64,000 nucleotides of DNA from an uncultured Paracoccaceae bacterium (GTDB lineage Bacteria > Pseudomonadota > Alphaproteobacteria > Rhodobacterales > Rhodobacteraceae). The position numbers were made by a program, and so were the translations under genes. Below, in pieces: positions 50,738-60,805 of this stretch. The notes beneath the pieces were generated by a model, which saw only the letters and a program-made list of their open reading frames with translations, was not told the origin of the DNA and ran no database searches. The first letter of the stretch is position 1. The number at the start of each line of letters is the position of its first letter. The stretch is taken from assembly GCA_947492585.1 (NCBI GenBank), contig CANLND010000020.1:1-64000 (forward strand), in the 5' to 3' direction.

Positions 50738-51678
50738 GCGCGTTTGTCCTTTTTCGTCATCTCCACAGCTGGGGGCCGCAAAAGTTCGCTGGCAACGCCC
50801 ACCGCAATCATTTGCGGGTGTTTGCCCAATGCTGGATCTCCAATCGGGCATGTGATCCGGTCGATGGCAACCGGATCATGTCCCAGTGCCCGCAAGCGAG
50901 AGCGAAACCGCGCCCATTTGGTGGCGGACCCGATCAAGCCCGCAAAGGAAAACCCATGAACAAGCAAGGCGTTACATAGCGATAGATCCAACGTATGGGA
51001 ATAGGTAAGCACCAAATGAGAGGCATTTTGCGGCGCATGGTGCACCAGTCTGGAAGGATCCGTCGCCTCCAGAATTGTGACGGCGTTTGGGATTTCATCC
51101 GGAAAGCGTGTGCGCCCGGTATCCACCCATGTAATCGCCAGATCTGGGAGAGGCGATAAGACCGACACGAGCGCGCGCCCGACATGCCCCGCGCCCCATA
51201 TCCACAGGGCGCGTTGCGGACAATGAACTGGCTCGATAAACCAGCCCTGTTGCAACTGGTGCTTCGGCCGCTTCCCCTGACTGCGCGCTTGTGCCAAGGC
51301 GCGTTTTACGATCAGAGGCATGTCTTGCGTTGCGGAGTTGTCGACGGGGCGGGCAATCAGGTCCTGCCCTAGAGCGGCACAGCGTTTTTCATCATAGATT
51401 TCGCTTACCAATGTGACCGACCCACCGCAACATTGCCCCATATCTGGCCCCAGCGCGTGGGTGGAACAGCGGGTGAGGCAGTCTTGATGACGTGCTGAGA
51501 GAGCGGCATGATGCTCCAAGGTGCCTCCGCCAATAGTGCCAGATTGTCCGTCGCCCCAAACGAGCATTGCAGCACCCACTTCGCGTGGTGAAGACCCCCT
51601 TACGGCGGCGATTACCACCCGTACTACGCGGCCGTGCTGGGCCACTGCGTCTTGTAGCTGTTCGCGATCAAACCCCAT
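50734..51678 (-). CDS. xdhC: Xanthine dehydrogenase accessory protein
   Basis: VVIAAVRGSSPREVGAAMLVWGDGQSGTIGGGTLEHHA; C-terminal Rossmann part WIWGAGHVGRALVSVLS. Confidence 0.93.
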   Translation of the reverse strand: MGFDREQLQDAVAQHGRVVRVVIAAVRGSSPREVGAAMLVWGDGQSGTIGGGTLEHHAALSARHQDCLTRCSTHALGPDMGQCCGGSVTLVSEIYDEKRCAALGQDLIARPVDNSATQDMPLIVKRALAQARSQGKRPKHQLQQGWFIEPVHCPQRALWIWGAGHVGRALVSVLSPLPDLAITWVDTGRTRFPDEIPNAVTILEATDPSRLVHHAPQNASHLVLTYSHTLDLSLCNALLVHGFSFAGLIGSATKWARFRSRLRALGHDPVAIDRITCPIGDPALGKHPQMIAVGVASELLRPPAVEMTKKDKRA

Positions 51679-54010
51679 GACGTAGCCTCTGGCAGGCGTG
51701 CCACACTTCTTCGGGCGTGGCGGGTGCATTTAGTGCAGGATACTCGCTGCCAAAGGCGGAGATTGCATCGCTCAATGCCAGAAAGGCAGAGATCCCCAAC
51801 ATAAACGGCGGCTCTCCGACCGCTTTGGAGCGATAGACCGTTTTGGCCGGGTTCGCTTGATCCCATAGGGCAACGTTGAACACATCTGGCGCATCAGAGC
51901 AGGCTGGAATTTTATAGGTTGATGGGGCGTGGGTGCGCAACCGCCCGGCATCGTCCCACACCAGTTCCTCGGTGGTCAACCAGCCCGCGCCCTGCACATA
52001 CCCGCCTTCAATCTGGCCGATATCCAACGCAGGATTCAGCGACGCGCCCGCGTCATGTAGAATATCAGCGCGTAAAATACGGTTTTCACCCGTGAGCTGA
52101 TCCACAACCACTTCGGTCAGAGCCGCGCCATAGGCAAAATAATAAAACGGTCGACCTTGGCCTTTTATGCGGTCCCATTGCAGATCTGGCGTTTTGTAAA
52201 ATCCGGTGGCGGACAGGCTTATGCGACCTTCGTAACAGTCACGCGCGGCCTCCGCAAAAGAGAGTTGGCGGGGGCCAATCTGCACCTGCCCGTTCGCAAA
52301 CATGATCTCTTCGACAGGCACATGGTGTGCAGTGGCCAAAAAGGTGGCCATGCGCATTTTGATCTCATCGCAGGCGTTTCGTACGGCCATTCCGTTTAGA
52401 TCTGATCCTGACGACGCTGCGGTGGCTGAGGTATTGGGCACTTTCGCCGTATCCGTGGCAGTGATCTTCACCCTTTGCAGATCCACGCCAAACCGGCTGG
52501 CCGCCACCTGGGCAACCTTTTGAAACAATCCTTGCCCCATTTCCGTACCACCGTGGTTCAAGTGGATCGATCCATCTTGATACACATGCACCAAGGCCCC
52601 AGCTTGGTTGAGATGGGTGAGCGTAAACGAAATGCCAAACTTCACCGGAGAAAACCCCAGTCCCCGTTTCAAATGCGGCTGCGCAGCATTCCAGGCCGCA
52701 ATCTCGTGACGCCGCTGCCCGTACTCTGCGCTGTGTAACAGTGCATTGGTCATCCCATGCAACTCAAAATCTACGACTGGCATGCCATAGGGCGTCATGG
52801 CTTCTTTTTGGCTTGAAATACCCCGGGGGGAGGCCCCAAGGGGCCGGGGGGCAGCGCCCCCCTCTTGCGCAGCAGGGTAATAATTTCGCATCCGCACCTC
52901 AATCGGATCCAGCCCAAGGTGATGGGCGATATGGTCCATCACCCGTTCTACGCCCAGCATCCCTTGTGGTCCGCCAAAGCCACGAAAGGCAGTGGCGCTT
53001 TGCAGATTGGTTTTTAATCGGTGGCTTTCGATGCGTATATGCGGCAGGTGATAGGCATTGTCGGCGTGCAACATAGCGCGATCTGCCACCGGCAGGGACA
53101 GATCCTGCGCCCAGCCACAGTTGACCAAATGGGTGAACACCAGCCCTTCGACGCGGCCAGCAGCATCAAATCCAACCTCATAAGCAATGCGAAAGGCATG
53201 GCGTTTGCCGGTGATGATCATATCATCGTCTCGGTCATAGCGCATTTTGCAGGCCTGACCCGTGGCGCGGGCAGCAATGGCGCAGGCGACTGCCAATGCG
53301 TTGCCCTGGCTTTCTTTGCCGCCAAAGCCTCCGCCCATGCGCCGTGTTTCGACCCGGACACTGTGCATCGGCACACCAATGGCCTCGGCCACTTTGTGCT
53401 GAATTTCCGTAGGGTGCTGGGTGGAGGCATGCGCATGACAGCCTCCGTCCTCTTGTGGCAGGGCAAGCGCAGCTTGACCCTCCAGATAAAAATGTTCCTG
53501 CCCGCCGATTTCAAACTGACCTGACAGCTGATGCGGGGCCAGCGATAGGGCCTGATCGGCGTCGCCAGCGTGCCAAATACGGGGCCCCTCTTCAAAGCGG
53601 CTGTTGATTGCGAGGGCGTCGTCCAGCGTCAAAATGGGAGGGTCTGAATCATAGGTCGCCTGCGCTTTACGCGCAGCCACCCGCGCGGCACGATGGCTGC
53701 GCGCGACCACCAGAAACAATGGCTGTCCGACATAATGAACCCGTCCAGTGCTTAACAGCGGTTCGTCATGCGCTGACGGGGAGACATCATTGGCAAAGGG
53801 CAGGTCAGCTGCAGTAAAAACAGCGACCACATCCTTGCTGTTGCGCACTTGGGTCAAGTTGAGATCACGCACATGTCCGTTGGCGATTTCACTGAGTCCA
53901 AAGGCCAGATGCAGGCAACCACGCGGAGTGGGAATGTCATCAACATATCGCGCCTCACCGGTGACATGCAGGGCCGCGGCATCGTGGGGCAGGGATTTTG
54001 CAACGCTCAT
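51668..54010 (-). CDS. xdhB: Xanthine dehydrogenase molybdopterin-binding subunit
   Basis: HVTGEARYVDDIPTPRGCLHLAFGLSE, RRMGGGFGGKESQGN, FRGFGGPQGMLGVERVMDHIAHHLGLDP, NHGGTEMGQGLFQKVAQVAA. Confidence 0.95.
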   Translation of the reverse strand: MSVAKSLPHDAAALHVTGEARYVDDIPTPRGCLHLAFGLSEIANGHVRDLNLTQVRNSKDVVAVFTAADLPFANDVSPSAHDEPLLSTGRVHYVGQPLFLVVARSHRAARVAARKAQATYDSDPPILTLDDALAINSRFEEGPRIWHAGDADQALSLAPHQLSGQFEIGGQEHFYLEGQAALALPQEDGGCHAHASTQHPTEIQHKVAEAIGVPMHSVRVETRRMGGGFGGKESQGNALAVACAIAARATGQACKMRYDRDDDMIITGKRHAFRIAYEVGFDAAGRVEGLVFTHLVNCGWAQDLSLPVADRAMLHADNAYHLPHIRIESHRLKTNLQSATAFRGFGGPQGMLGVERVMDHIAHHLGLDPIEVRMRNYYPAAQEGGAAPRPLGASPRGISSQKEAMTPYGMPVVDFELHGMTNALLHSAEYGQRRHEIAAWNAAQPHLKRGLGFSPVKFGISFTLTHLNQAGALVHVYQDGSIHLNHGGTEMGQGLFQKVAQVAASRFGVDLQRVKITATDTAKVPNTSATAASSGSDLNGMAVRNACDEIKMRMATFLATAHHVPVEEIMFANGQVQIGPRQLSFAEAARDCYEGRISLSATGFYKTPDLQWDRIKGQGRPFYYFAYGAALTEVVVDQLTGENRILRADILHDAGASLNPALDIGQIEGGYVQGAGWLTTEELVWDDAGRLRTHAPSTYKIPACSDAPDVFNVALWDQANPAKTVYRSKAVGEPPFMLGISAFLALSDAISAFGSEYPALNAPATPEEVWHACQRLRHGV
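52801..52862. repeat. GC-rich double-hairpin palindromic element inside xdhB
   Basis: CTTCTTTTTGGCTTGAAATACCCCGGGGGGA + hairpin GGCCCCAAGGGGCC (52832-52845) + hairpin GGGGGGC-AGC-GCCCCCC (52846-52862). Leader shared with the copy at 60806. Confidence 0.8.
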
Positions 54011-55389
54011 AAGGTCACCTCCAATACGGAGGTGGCAGTGCCAGATAGATCCGCGAAATACCTTGCTAACAAGGCCTCAGCACAGCCTATGCGATATTGT
54101 GCCGAGGCGCGCATATCGCTGAGAGGGGTGAAATCGTGCGACAGGGCGATCTGGGCTTTCTTCAAAGTGTCGGACGTCATGGGGTGCCCAATTAGCGCGT
54201 CTTCAGTACTGCGCGCCCGTTTGGGGATACCGGCCATTCCGCCAAAGGCCAGCCGTGCTTCGGTGATCACGCCCTGTTCTGTGCGGATGTTAAACGCTGC
54301 CAGGACTGCTGAAATGTCCTGATCAAAGCGTTTGGACAGCTTGTAGACCCGCAGATTGTGCGCGCCACGGGGCAGGGTGATACTGTCAATAAACTCTCCC
54401 GGTGCGCGGTCCTGTTTGCCATAGTCCAAAAAGAAGTCTTCCACCGGCAGTGTGCGGCGCAGGTTGCGGTGGCGCAAAGTCATTTTTGCATCCAGTGCAA
54501 TCAGAGCCGGCGCGCAATCTCCGATTGGAGAGCCGTTGGCGATATTGCCACCAAGTGTCGCTGCATTGCGCACCTGCTGGCTGGCAAAGCGGCGCAACAT
54601 TTCGGCAAAATCTGGAAACTCTTTCGCCAGGGCAGTGCGCAACGTGTTCATTGTGACCATCGCGCCGATGCGGATTTCAAACGGATCACAGTGAATGGTC
54701 TGCAGGTCTCGACAGTCCTGCAAAAAAATCAATGGTGTCGGGGTTTGCAGTTTCTTGGTGACGTCCAGTCCCAGATCAGTGGCCCCCGCGACAAGAGTGG
54801 CCTCTGGTCTGTTTGCATAGGCTTCGGCCAGTTCGTCCGCAGTTTGGGGGCGACTTTCGGGCTGTGGGGCGGTTACGGCCTCGGCCTGTTCAAGCGCAGC
54901 TTGATCTGTCGCAATCCAATTGGGCACGGGCGCGTATTGGGCGGCCTTCGCCGCCCGCAAGATCGGAGCATAGCCCGTGCATCGGCACAGATTACCGGCA
55001 AACTGATCGTTGTAATCCTGAGTGCCATTGGCGTGGGCTGTGGTCATAGACATGACAAACCCTGGCGTACAGAAACCGCATTGGCTGCCATGATAAGTGA
55101 TCATGGCCTGCTGCACGGGGTGAAGATCTGTGGACGAGGTCGATACGCCCTCAACCGTGCGTATTGATTTCCCCTGAAGCTGCGGCAGGAACAGAATGCA
55201 GGCGTTCAACGCGTAATGCCCCGATCCATCGCTGACCATGATCGTACAGGCCCCGCAGTCTCCTTCGTTACAGCCTTCTTTGGTTCCCGTTAAACCGCGT
55301 TCTTCGCGCAGCCAGTCCAAAAGGGTTTGTGTTGGTGGCACATCTTTCAATGCCACGCTCTCTCCGTTTAGAAGAAAGGTGATGTCCAT
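54007..55389 (-). CDS. xdhA: Xanthine dehydrogenase small (FeS/FAD) subunit
   Basis: GCNEGDCGACTIMV, GSQCGFCTPGFVMSM, GNLCRCTGYAPIL; FAD-binding middle domain. Confidence 0.95.
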   Translation of the reverse strand: MDITFLLNGESVALKDVPPTQTLLDWLREERGLTGTKEGCNEGDCGACTIMVSDGSGHYALNACILFLPQLQGKSIRTVEGVSTSSTDLHPVQQAMITYHGSQCGFCTPGFVMSMTTAHANGTQDYNDQFAGNLCRCTGYAPILRAAKAAQYAPVPNWIATDQAALEQAEAVTAPQPESRPQTADELAEAYANRPEATLVAGATDLGLDVTKKLQTPTPLIFLQDCRDLQTIHCDPFEIRIGAMVTMNTLRTALAKEFPDFAEMLRRFASQQVRNAATLGGNIANGSPIGDCAPALIALDAKMTLRHRNLRRTLPVEDFFLDYGKQDRAPGEFIDSITLPRGAHNLRVYKLSKRFDQDISAVLAAFNIRTEQGVITEARLAFGGMAGIPKRARSTEDALIGHPMTSDTLKKAQIALSHDFTPLSDMRASAQYRIGCAEALLARYFADLSGTATSVLEVTL

Positions 55390-55581
55390 AATGACACCCT
55401 GTCGCCATACCTGAGATTAGGCCTTGGTTGCGCTGGTCGATGCGACGTAGACCAGACGCGGCTCCCCATAATTTTGTAACAATAGGATAGGGAGCCGCCG
55501 CGCCGGATAGCAAGGAAAACATGTACAATTCCGGATGTTGCCGCCTATATATGCAGTCCTATCTGGGAATGGCCGACAAAA

Positions 55582-55607
55582 CAAAGGCGCCTGTCTTGGC
55601 GCCTTTG
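55582..55607 (-). terminator. Terminator hairpin
   Basis: CAAAGGCGC-CTGTCTTG-GCGCCTTTG, T-rich on the minus-strand 3' side, downstream of 55622..56569. Confidence 0.7.
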
Positions 55608-55621
55608 CTGTCGTATGGGGT

Positions 55622-56569
55622 TTATTGTGCCGCCGGACGGAAAGGTTCGAGCACTTCAACATCCATGGAGCGCACCCGCGCAAAGCGTTGGGACGCATCG
55701 TTTTCGACCGTCCAGATGTGGTGGGTCTTGGCGATGAGTTTGGTGCCGTCGGGCAATAGGCCCGCCCAGTCAAACTCCATATCGATTGTATAGGTTTGAT
55801 CGGTGTTTTGGGTGACGTCAAATTCGGTGATCTGATGGGTGCTGGCTGCAACCGACGATGCCGGGCCTGCAAGCCAGTCAGAAAAGCCTTGGAAATCGGT
55901 GATCGCGCCGCTGGAAAAGTTCAACGTGAAGGGTGTGGCCAAAATTTCACGCACCGGGTCCGCGGCGCGGTCAGGGTTTTCGATCAGAGCCAGCCAATAG
56001 TGCACAAGGCTGCGCATGCGGTTTTCAGCGTATAGATCAATAAACGCCGTCGGGTTCAGTGCGCTTTTTGGTGTGATTTCAACGGACTGAAGTAGCGGTT
56101 GTGGTAGGTCTGTGCCCAATGACACAGAATAGTCCAGCTCGGCGCCGCGCAGCGCGCCGTCCGGCAACATGCCTTTGTTGATATAGTTCACGGTGGCGTT
56201 CAACTGCACCGTGCCGTCGGGCTGGGGAGTGACAGTTGCCGCCGTGACAGAGTGGCTGTTTTGCCATTCCTGCGGAATCTGGGCGATCCGCGCTGAATAC
56301 TCAGCATGGCCGCGGGCCTCTCCCAGCGAAGACTTCACAAAGACATCAGGCGCCAGAATATCCAGCGCGTTTTGAAGGCCACTGTCGGCGTTTTCATACA
56401 GCAAGAACCAACGATGAAACTGCGCAAGCGCTGCGTGTGTCACGTGACTTTGACGAATTTCATCGGGGGTCATTTCGGCGGCGGGTTGGGATAAGGCGGG
56501 ACTGGCCAAGACGGGCAAAACACATAGGGTCACGGTGCCTGCGAGGCGGCGAAACAAAGAGGGGAACAT
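55622..56569 (-). CDS. Exported protein of unknown function, possibly two NTF2/SnoaL-like halves
   Basis: Signal peptide; two aromatic-rich modules (HRWFLLYENADSGLQNALDILAPDVFVKSSLGEARGHAEYSARI and VHYWLALIENPDRAADPVREILATPFTLNFSSGAITDFQGFSDWL). Confidence 0.6.
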   Translation of the reverse strand: MFPSLFRRLAGTVTLCVLPVLASPALSQPAAEMTPDEIRQSHVTHAALAQFHRWFLLYENADSGLQNALDILAPDVFVKSSLGEARGHAEYSARIAQIPQEWQNSHSVTAATVTPQPDGTVQLNATVNYINKGMLPDGALRGAELDYSVSLGTDLPQPLLQSVEITPKSALNPTAFIDLYAENRMRSLVHYWLALIENPDRAADPVREILATPFTLNFSSGAITDFQGFSDWLAGPASSVAASTHQITEFDVTQNTDQTYTIDMEFDWAGLLPDGTKLIAKTHHIWTVENDASQRFARVRSMDVEVLEPFRPAAQ

Positions 56570-56610
56570 GAGCGGTCCTGTACAGAGTTACATTAATGAG
56601 CAACAACTCA

Positions 56611-57192
56611 TTAATCCGGTTGTGCCACTGCACGCCAGCACATTGTGTACACCTCTTCCAAATAAGCGTCGTTTGGCCGAGGACTGCCAAGCGCAGTTGC
56701 ACGTGCAATCTGCGCCACCGGGGCAGCCAACAGTGTGGTAATCGCGGGCAAGGGGGCTGGACGCAATGCTCCTGAAGTCACGAAGTCTTGCAGCAGCTCT
56801 TGTAACGGCGCGTTCATCGCGGATATTTCGGCGCGGATTTCGCTGGTGTACAAAGGGGAGTGCGCCATAGCTTCGGTGAAGGCAAACATGCCCGGGTTCT
56901 CAAAGGCATGGGTGAGCAGTGCAAACCAGACATTGCGGACCCGTTCACGCGGCGTCCCGGTGTTCGACAGTGCTTGCAGCATCGCTGTGTGGGCGCTTTT
57001 TTTACAATCAAGATAGACCACCTGCAACAGGACGTCTTTGGTTGGGTAATGACGGTAAATCGTACCAACCGAAAGCCCGGCACGTTTGGCAATACGATTG
57101 ACCGAGGCCGAGGCCAGCCCAAAATCGAGGACTTCGGCGATGGTCGCACGCCGTATGTCAGCGGGCTTATTGCCTGTGGGCTTGCGGGCCAT
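56611..57192 (-). CDS. TetR family regulator
   Basis: IRRATIAEVLDFGLASASVNRIAKRAGLSVGTIYRHYPTKDVLLQVVY. Confidence 0.92.
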   Translation of the reverse strand: MARKPTGNKPADIRRATIAEVLDFGLASASVNRIAKRAGLSVGTIYRHYPTKDVLLQVVYLDCKKSAHTAMLQALSNTGTPRERVRNVWFALLTHAFENPGMFAFTEAMAHSPLYTSEIRAEISAMNAPLQELLQDFVTSGALRPAPLPAITTLLAAPVAQIARATALGSPRPNDAYLEEVYTMCWRAVAQPD

Positions 57193-57287
57193 GCGTAAAA
57201 GTCCTTGTTGGCGGGGCAAAAAAGCAAGCGCTACAATGACGTAAAACACGGTGGTTCGCAACGCTGCCGTGCGATAGCTTGGTGCAC

Positions 57288-60200
57288 ATGACAGCTTCTC
57301 GATTCATTCACCTGCGCACCCATACCGAATATTCGTTGCTAGAGGGCGCCGTGCGTCTGAAAAAGCTACCGGATCTATGTGCTGCCAATAATATGCCCGC
57401 CATTGCGGTCACTGATACCAATGCGATGTTCTCGGCACTGGAATTTTCGGTGACCGTGTCAAAAGCCGGGGTGCAACCCATTGTCGGGTGTCAGGTGGAT
57501 TTGACGTTCCTAACGGCAGAGCCCGGGGGAAAGCCCAAATTGCCTGCCCCCTTGGTGTTGTTGGCGCAAAGCGAAGCCGGGTATGAAAACCTGATGAAGC
57601 TGTCGTCTTGTCTATACGTCGACAAGGGGGGCCAGTTGCCGCAGGTGACACTGGATGAACTGGACCGGCATTCAGCAGGGCTGATCTGTCTGTCTGGAGG
57701 GCCAGACGGACCTGTGGGCATGTTGCTGCAACTCGGCCAGCGTGACGCTGCCGAGGATCTGATGCGGCGGCTCAAATCGATATTCCCGGATCGCTTGTAT
57801 GTGGAGCTGCAACGTCATCCCGGCGAGGACGGGCAACCCGAAAAGGAACGCCTGACAGAGCGCGCTCATGTGGAAATGGCCTATGCAATGGATCTGCCCC
57901 TGGTGGCGACCAATGATGTGTATTTCCCCAAGGCTGAGATGTACGAAGCCCATGATGCGCTGATCTGTATCTCTGAGGGTGCCTATGTCGACCAGATGGA
58001 GGGCCGTCGTCGCCTGACACCGCAGCACTACTTCAAAAGCCAAGAAGAGATGATCACGCTGTTTGCCGATCTGCCCGAAGCGATCGAAAACACCGTGGAA
58101 ATTGCACAGCGTTGTGCATTCAAAGCCTATCTGCGCGATCCCATTCTTCCAAAATTTGCTGATGACGAGGTCGCCGAGCTGCGCCGCATCGCCAATGAAG
58201 GCCTGCAACAGCGTCTGGCAGTAATCCCCCACGCGGTGAGCGTGGAAGACTACCAGAAACGGCTCGATTTTGAGCTGGATATTATCGAGGGCATGGGCTT
58301 TCCCGGCTACTTCCTGATCGTTGCGGACTTTATCCAATGGGGCAAGGACCAAGGGATCCCGGTCGGGCCGGGCCGGGGGTCGGGCGCGGGGTCTTTGGTG
58401 GCCTATGCGTTGACGATCACCGACCTTGATCCGTTGCGCTATTCTTTGCTGTTTGAGCGGTTTTTGAACCCGGAACGCGTGTCGATGCCCGACTTTGATA
58501 TCGACTTTTGCATGGACCGCCGCGAAGAGGTGATCCGCTATGTGCAGCAGAAATACGGTCGTGACAAAGTCGGCCAGATCATCACCTTTGGTGCGCTATT
58601 GTCCAAAGCGGCCGTGCGAGACATTGGGCGTGTATTGCAGATGCCTTATGGTCAGGTGGACCGCCTGTCCAAAATGATCCCGGTGGAAGGCGTCAAACCT
58701 GTCTCGATCGAAAAGGCCCTGCAGGATGAACCGCGCCTGAAAGAAGAGGCGCGCAATGAACCCGTGGTCGACCGGCTGCTGACCTATGGTCAACAGGTCG
58801 AAGGCCTGTTGCGAAACGCGTCTACCCACGCGGCGGGCGTGGTGATTGGGGACCGCCCGTTGGATGCCTTGGTGCCGCTATACCAGGATCCGCGCTCGGA
58901 CATGCCCGCGACTCAGTTCAACATGAAATGGGTCGAACAGGCTGGTTTGGTCAAATTTGATTTTCTTGGCCTGAAAACTCTGACGGTTATTCAAAACGCG
59001 GTGGATCTGATCTGTAAATCGGGCCGGGATCTGCATGTCCGCGCAGACGGAACACCACTGTATGACCCGCCTGAAGGCGCGGTGAATGAGATCAATGCCA
59101 TCCCGCTGGATGACAAACCCACCTACGATCTCTATTCCGCTGCAAAAACTGTGGCAGTGTTTCAGGTGGAATCCACCGGTATGATGGATGCGCTTAAGCG
59201 CATGAAACCCACCTGTATTGAGGACATCGTGGCGCTTGTGGCGCTGTATCGCCCAGGTCCGATGGAGAACATCCCGACCTATTGTGAGGTCAAGAACGGG
59301 CTGCGTAAGATCACCTCAGTCCATCCGTTGATCGATCATATTCTTGAAGAAACGCAAGGTATTATCGTGTATCAGGAACAGGTGATGCAAATTGCCCAGG
59401 TGATGGCGGGCTACTCGCTGGGCGGGGCGGATCTTTTGCGCCGTGCCATGGGTAAGAAGATCAAGGAAGCGATGGACGCAGAGCGTCCCAAATTTGAAAA
59501 AGGGGCTGCCGAAAACGGCGTGCCCACGAAAAAAGCCTCTGAAGTCTTCGATCTCTTGGAGAAGTTCGCCAACTACGGCTTCAACAAATCCCACGCCGCC
59601 GCCTATGCGGTGGTGAGCTACCAGACAGGCTGGCTCAAGGCCAATCACCCGGTCGAATTCATGGCCGGTGTCATGAACTGTGATATCCACCTGACCGAAA
59701 AACTGGCGATATATTTCGAGGAAGTGCGCAAGGGTCTGAAGTTGGGTTATGTCCCCCCCTGCGTGAATCGGTCGTTGGCGACGTTTGATGTGGTCGAGGG
59801 CAAGCTGGTCTATGCGCTGGGCGCCCTGAAAAACGTCGGCGCCGAGGCTATGAACCTGGTGGTTGATGGCCGCGATGATCATCCCTTTGCCACCCTGTTT
59901 GATTTTGCCCGCCGGGTGGATCTGAAAAAGGTTGGCAAACGTCCGTTGGAAATGCTGGCCCGAGCCGGGGCCTTTGATCAGCTGGATAAAAATCGCCGCC
60001 GGGTGTTTGACAGTCTCGAAGGCCTGGTGGCCTATTCCGCCGCCATTCATGAACAGAAAAATTCCAATCAGGTGTCTCTGTTCGGCGAAGCAGGCGATGA
60101 CTTGCCTGAACCACGGTTGGCTGGGGTGCCGGATTGGTTGCCAGCAGAACGTCTCGCAGAAGAGTTCCGCGCGATTGGGTTTTACCTGTCCGGCCACCCA

Positions 60201-60785
60201 CTGGACGACTATATGCCAGCGCTAAAGCGTAAAGACGTGATGACTTTGGATGAGGTCGAAGCCAAGGCGGCACGTGGACCATTTATGGCAAAAATGTCGG
60301 GTGTGGTGGCTGGGCGGCAAGAACGCAAATCTGCACGCGGCAATCGCTTTGCCTTTGCACAATTGTCGGATCCAACCGGCGCATTCGAAGTCACGCTGTT
60401 TTCCGAAGTTTTGGAAAAATCCCGCGAGTATCTGGATACCGGATCCAAAGTTGTGATCACCGCCGAGGCCACCATGGAGAGCGATCAGTTAAAGCTTCTG
60501 ATCCGTTCAGTTGGCCCCGTAGACGCAGCGATTGCCGACGCCGGACGCAGTTCTTTGCGGTTGTATCTGCAAGATGCCAGTGTGGTGCCCACTGTGGCGC
60601 GTGTGCTGGAAGACGCCAAATCCGCCGCGTGCAGCGCCACCCCAGGGGAGATCTATGTCTATCTTCAGGATCCTAAGCTGCCGGGGGATGTGGAAATGGA
60701 TTTGGGGCAGATGTTCCCGATTAATCCTCAGATCAAAGGCGCGCTCAAGTCGTTGGATGGAGTTTTAGACGTCGAGGAAATCTAA
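57288..60785 (+). CDS. dnaE: DNA polymerase III subunit alpha
   Basis: 1165 aa; FIHLRTHTEYSLLEGAVRL PHP start, GPGRGSGAGSLVAYALTITDLDPLRYSLLFERFLNPERVSMPDFDIDFCMDRR. Confidence 0.97.
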   Translation: MTASRFIHLRTHTEYSLLEGAVRLKKLPDLCAANNMPAIAVTDTNAMFSALEFSVTVSKAGVQPIVGCQVDLTFLTAEPGGKPKLPAPLVLLAQSEAGYENLMKLSSCLYVDKGGQLPQVTLDELDRHSAGLICLSGGPDGPVGMLLQLGQRDAAEDLMRRLKSIFPDRLYVELQRHPGEDGQPEKERLTERAHVEMAYAMDLPLVATNDVYFPKAEMYEAHDALICISEGAYVDQMEGRRRLTPQHYFKSQEEMITLFADLPEAIENTVEIAQRCAFKAYLRDPILPKFADDEVAELRRIANEGLQQRLAVIPHAVSVEDYQKRLDFELDIIEGMGFPGYFLIVADFIQWGKDQGIPVGPGRGSGAGSLVAYALTITDLDPLRYSLLFERFLNPERVSMPDFDIDFCMDRREEVIRYVQQKYGRDKVGQIITFGALLSKAAVRDIGRVLQMPYGQVDRLSKMIPVEGVKPVSIEKALQDEPRLKEEARNEPVVDRLLTYGQQVEGLLRNASTHAAGVVIGDRPLDALVPLYQDPRSDMPATQFNMKWVEQAGLVKFDFLGLKTLTVIQNAVDLICKSGRDLHVRADGTPLYDPPEGAVNEINAIPLDDKPTYDLYSAAKTVAVFQVESTGMMDALKRMKPTCIEDIVALVALYRPGPMENIPTYCEVKNGLRKITSVHPLIDHILEETQGIIVYQEQVMQIAQVMAGYSLGGADLLRRAMGKKIKEAMDAERPKFEKGAAENGVPTKKASEVFDLLEKFANYGFNKSHAAAYAVVSYQTGWLKANHPVEFMAGVMNCDIHLTEKLAIYFEEVRKGLKLGYVPPCVNRSLATFDVVEGKLVYALGALKNVGAEAMNLVVDGRDDHPFATLFDFARRVDLKKVGKRPLEMLARAGAFDQLDKNRRRVFDSLEGLVAYSAAIHEQKNSNQVSLFGEAGDDLPEPRLAGVPDWLPAERLAEEFRAIGFYLSGHPLDDYMPALKRKDVMTLDEVEAKAARGPFMAKMSGVVAGRQERKSARGNRFAFAQLSDPTGAFEVTLFSEVLEKSREYLDTGSKVVITAEATMESDQLKLLIRSVGPVDAAIADAGRSSLRLYLQDASVVPTVARVLEDAKSAACSATPGEIYVYLQDPKLPGDVEMDLGQMFPINPQIKGALKSLDGVLDVEEI

Positions 60786-60805
60786 CAGATTACGCACTTC
60801 CTGCC

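Noticed and set aside
59316-60197. 293-aa minus ORF
   Set aside because: Antisense to dnaE.
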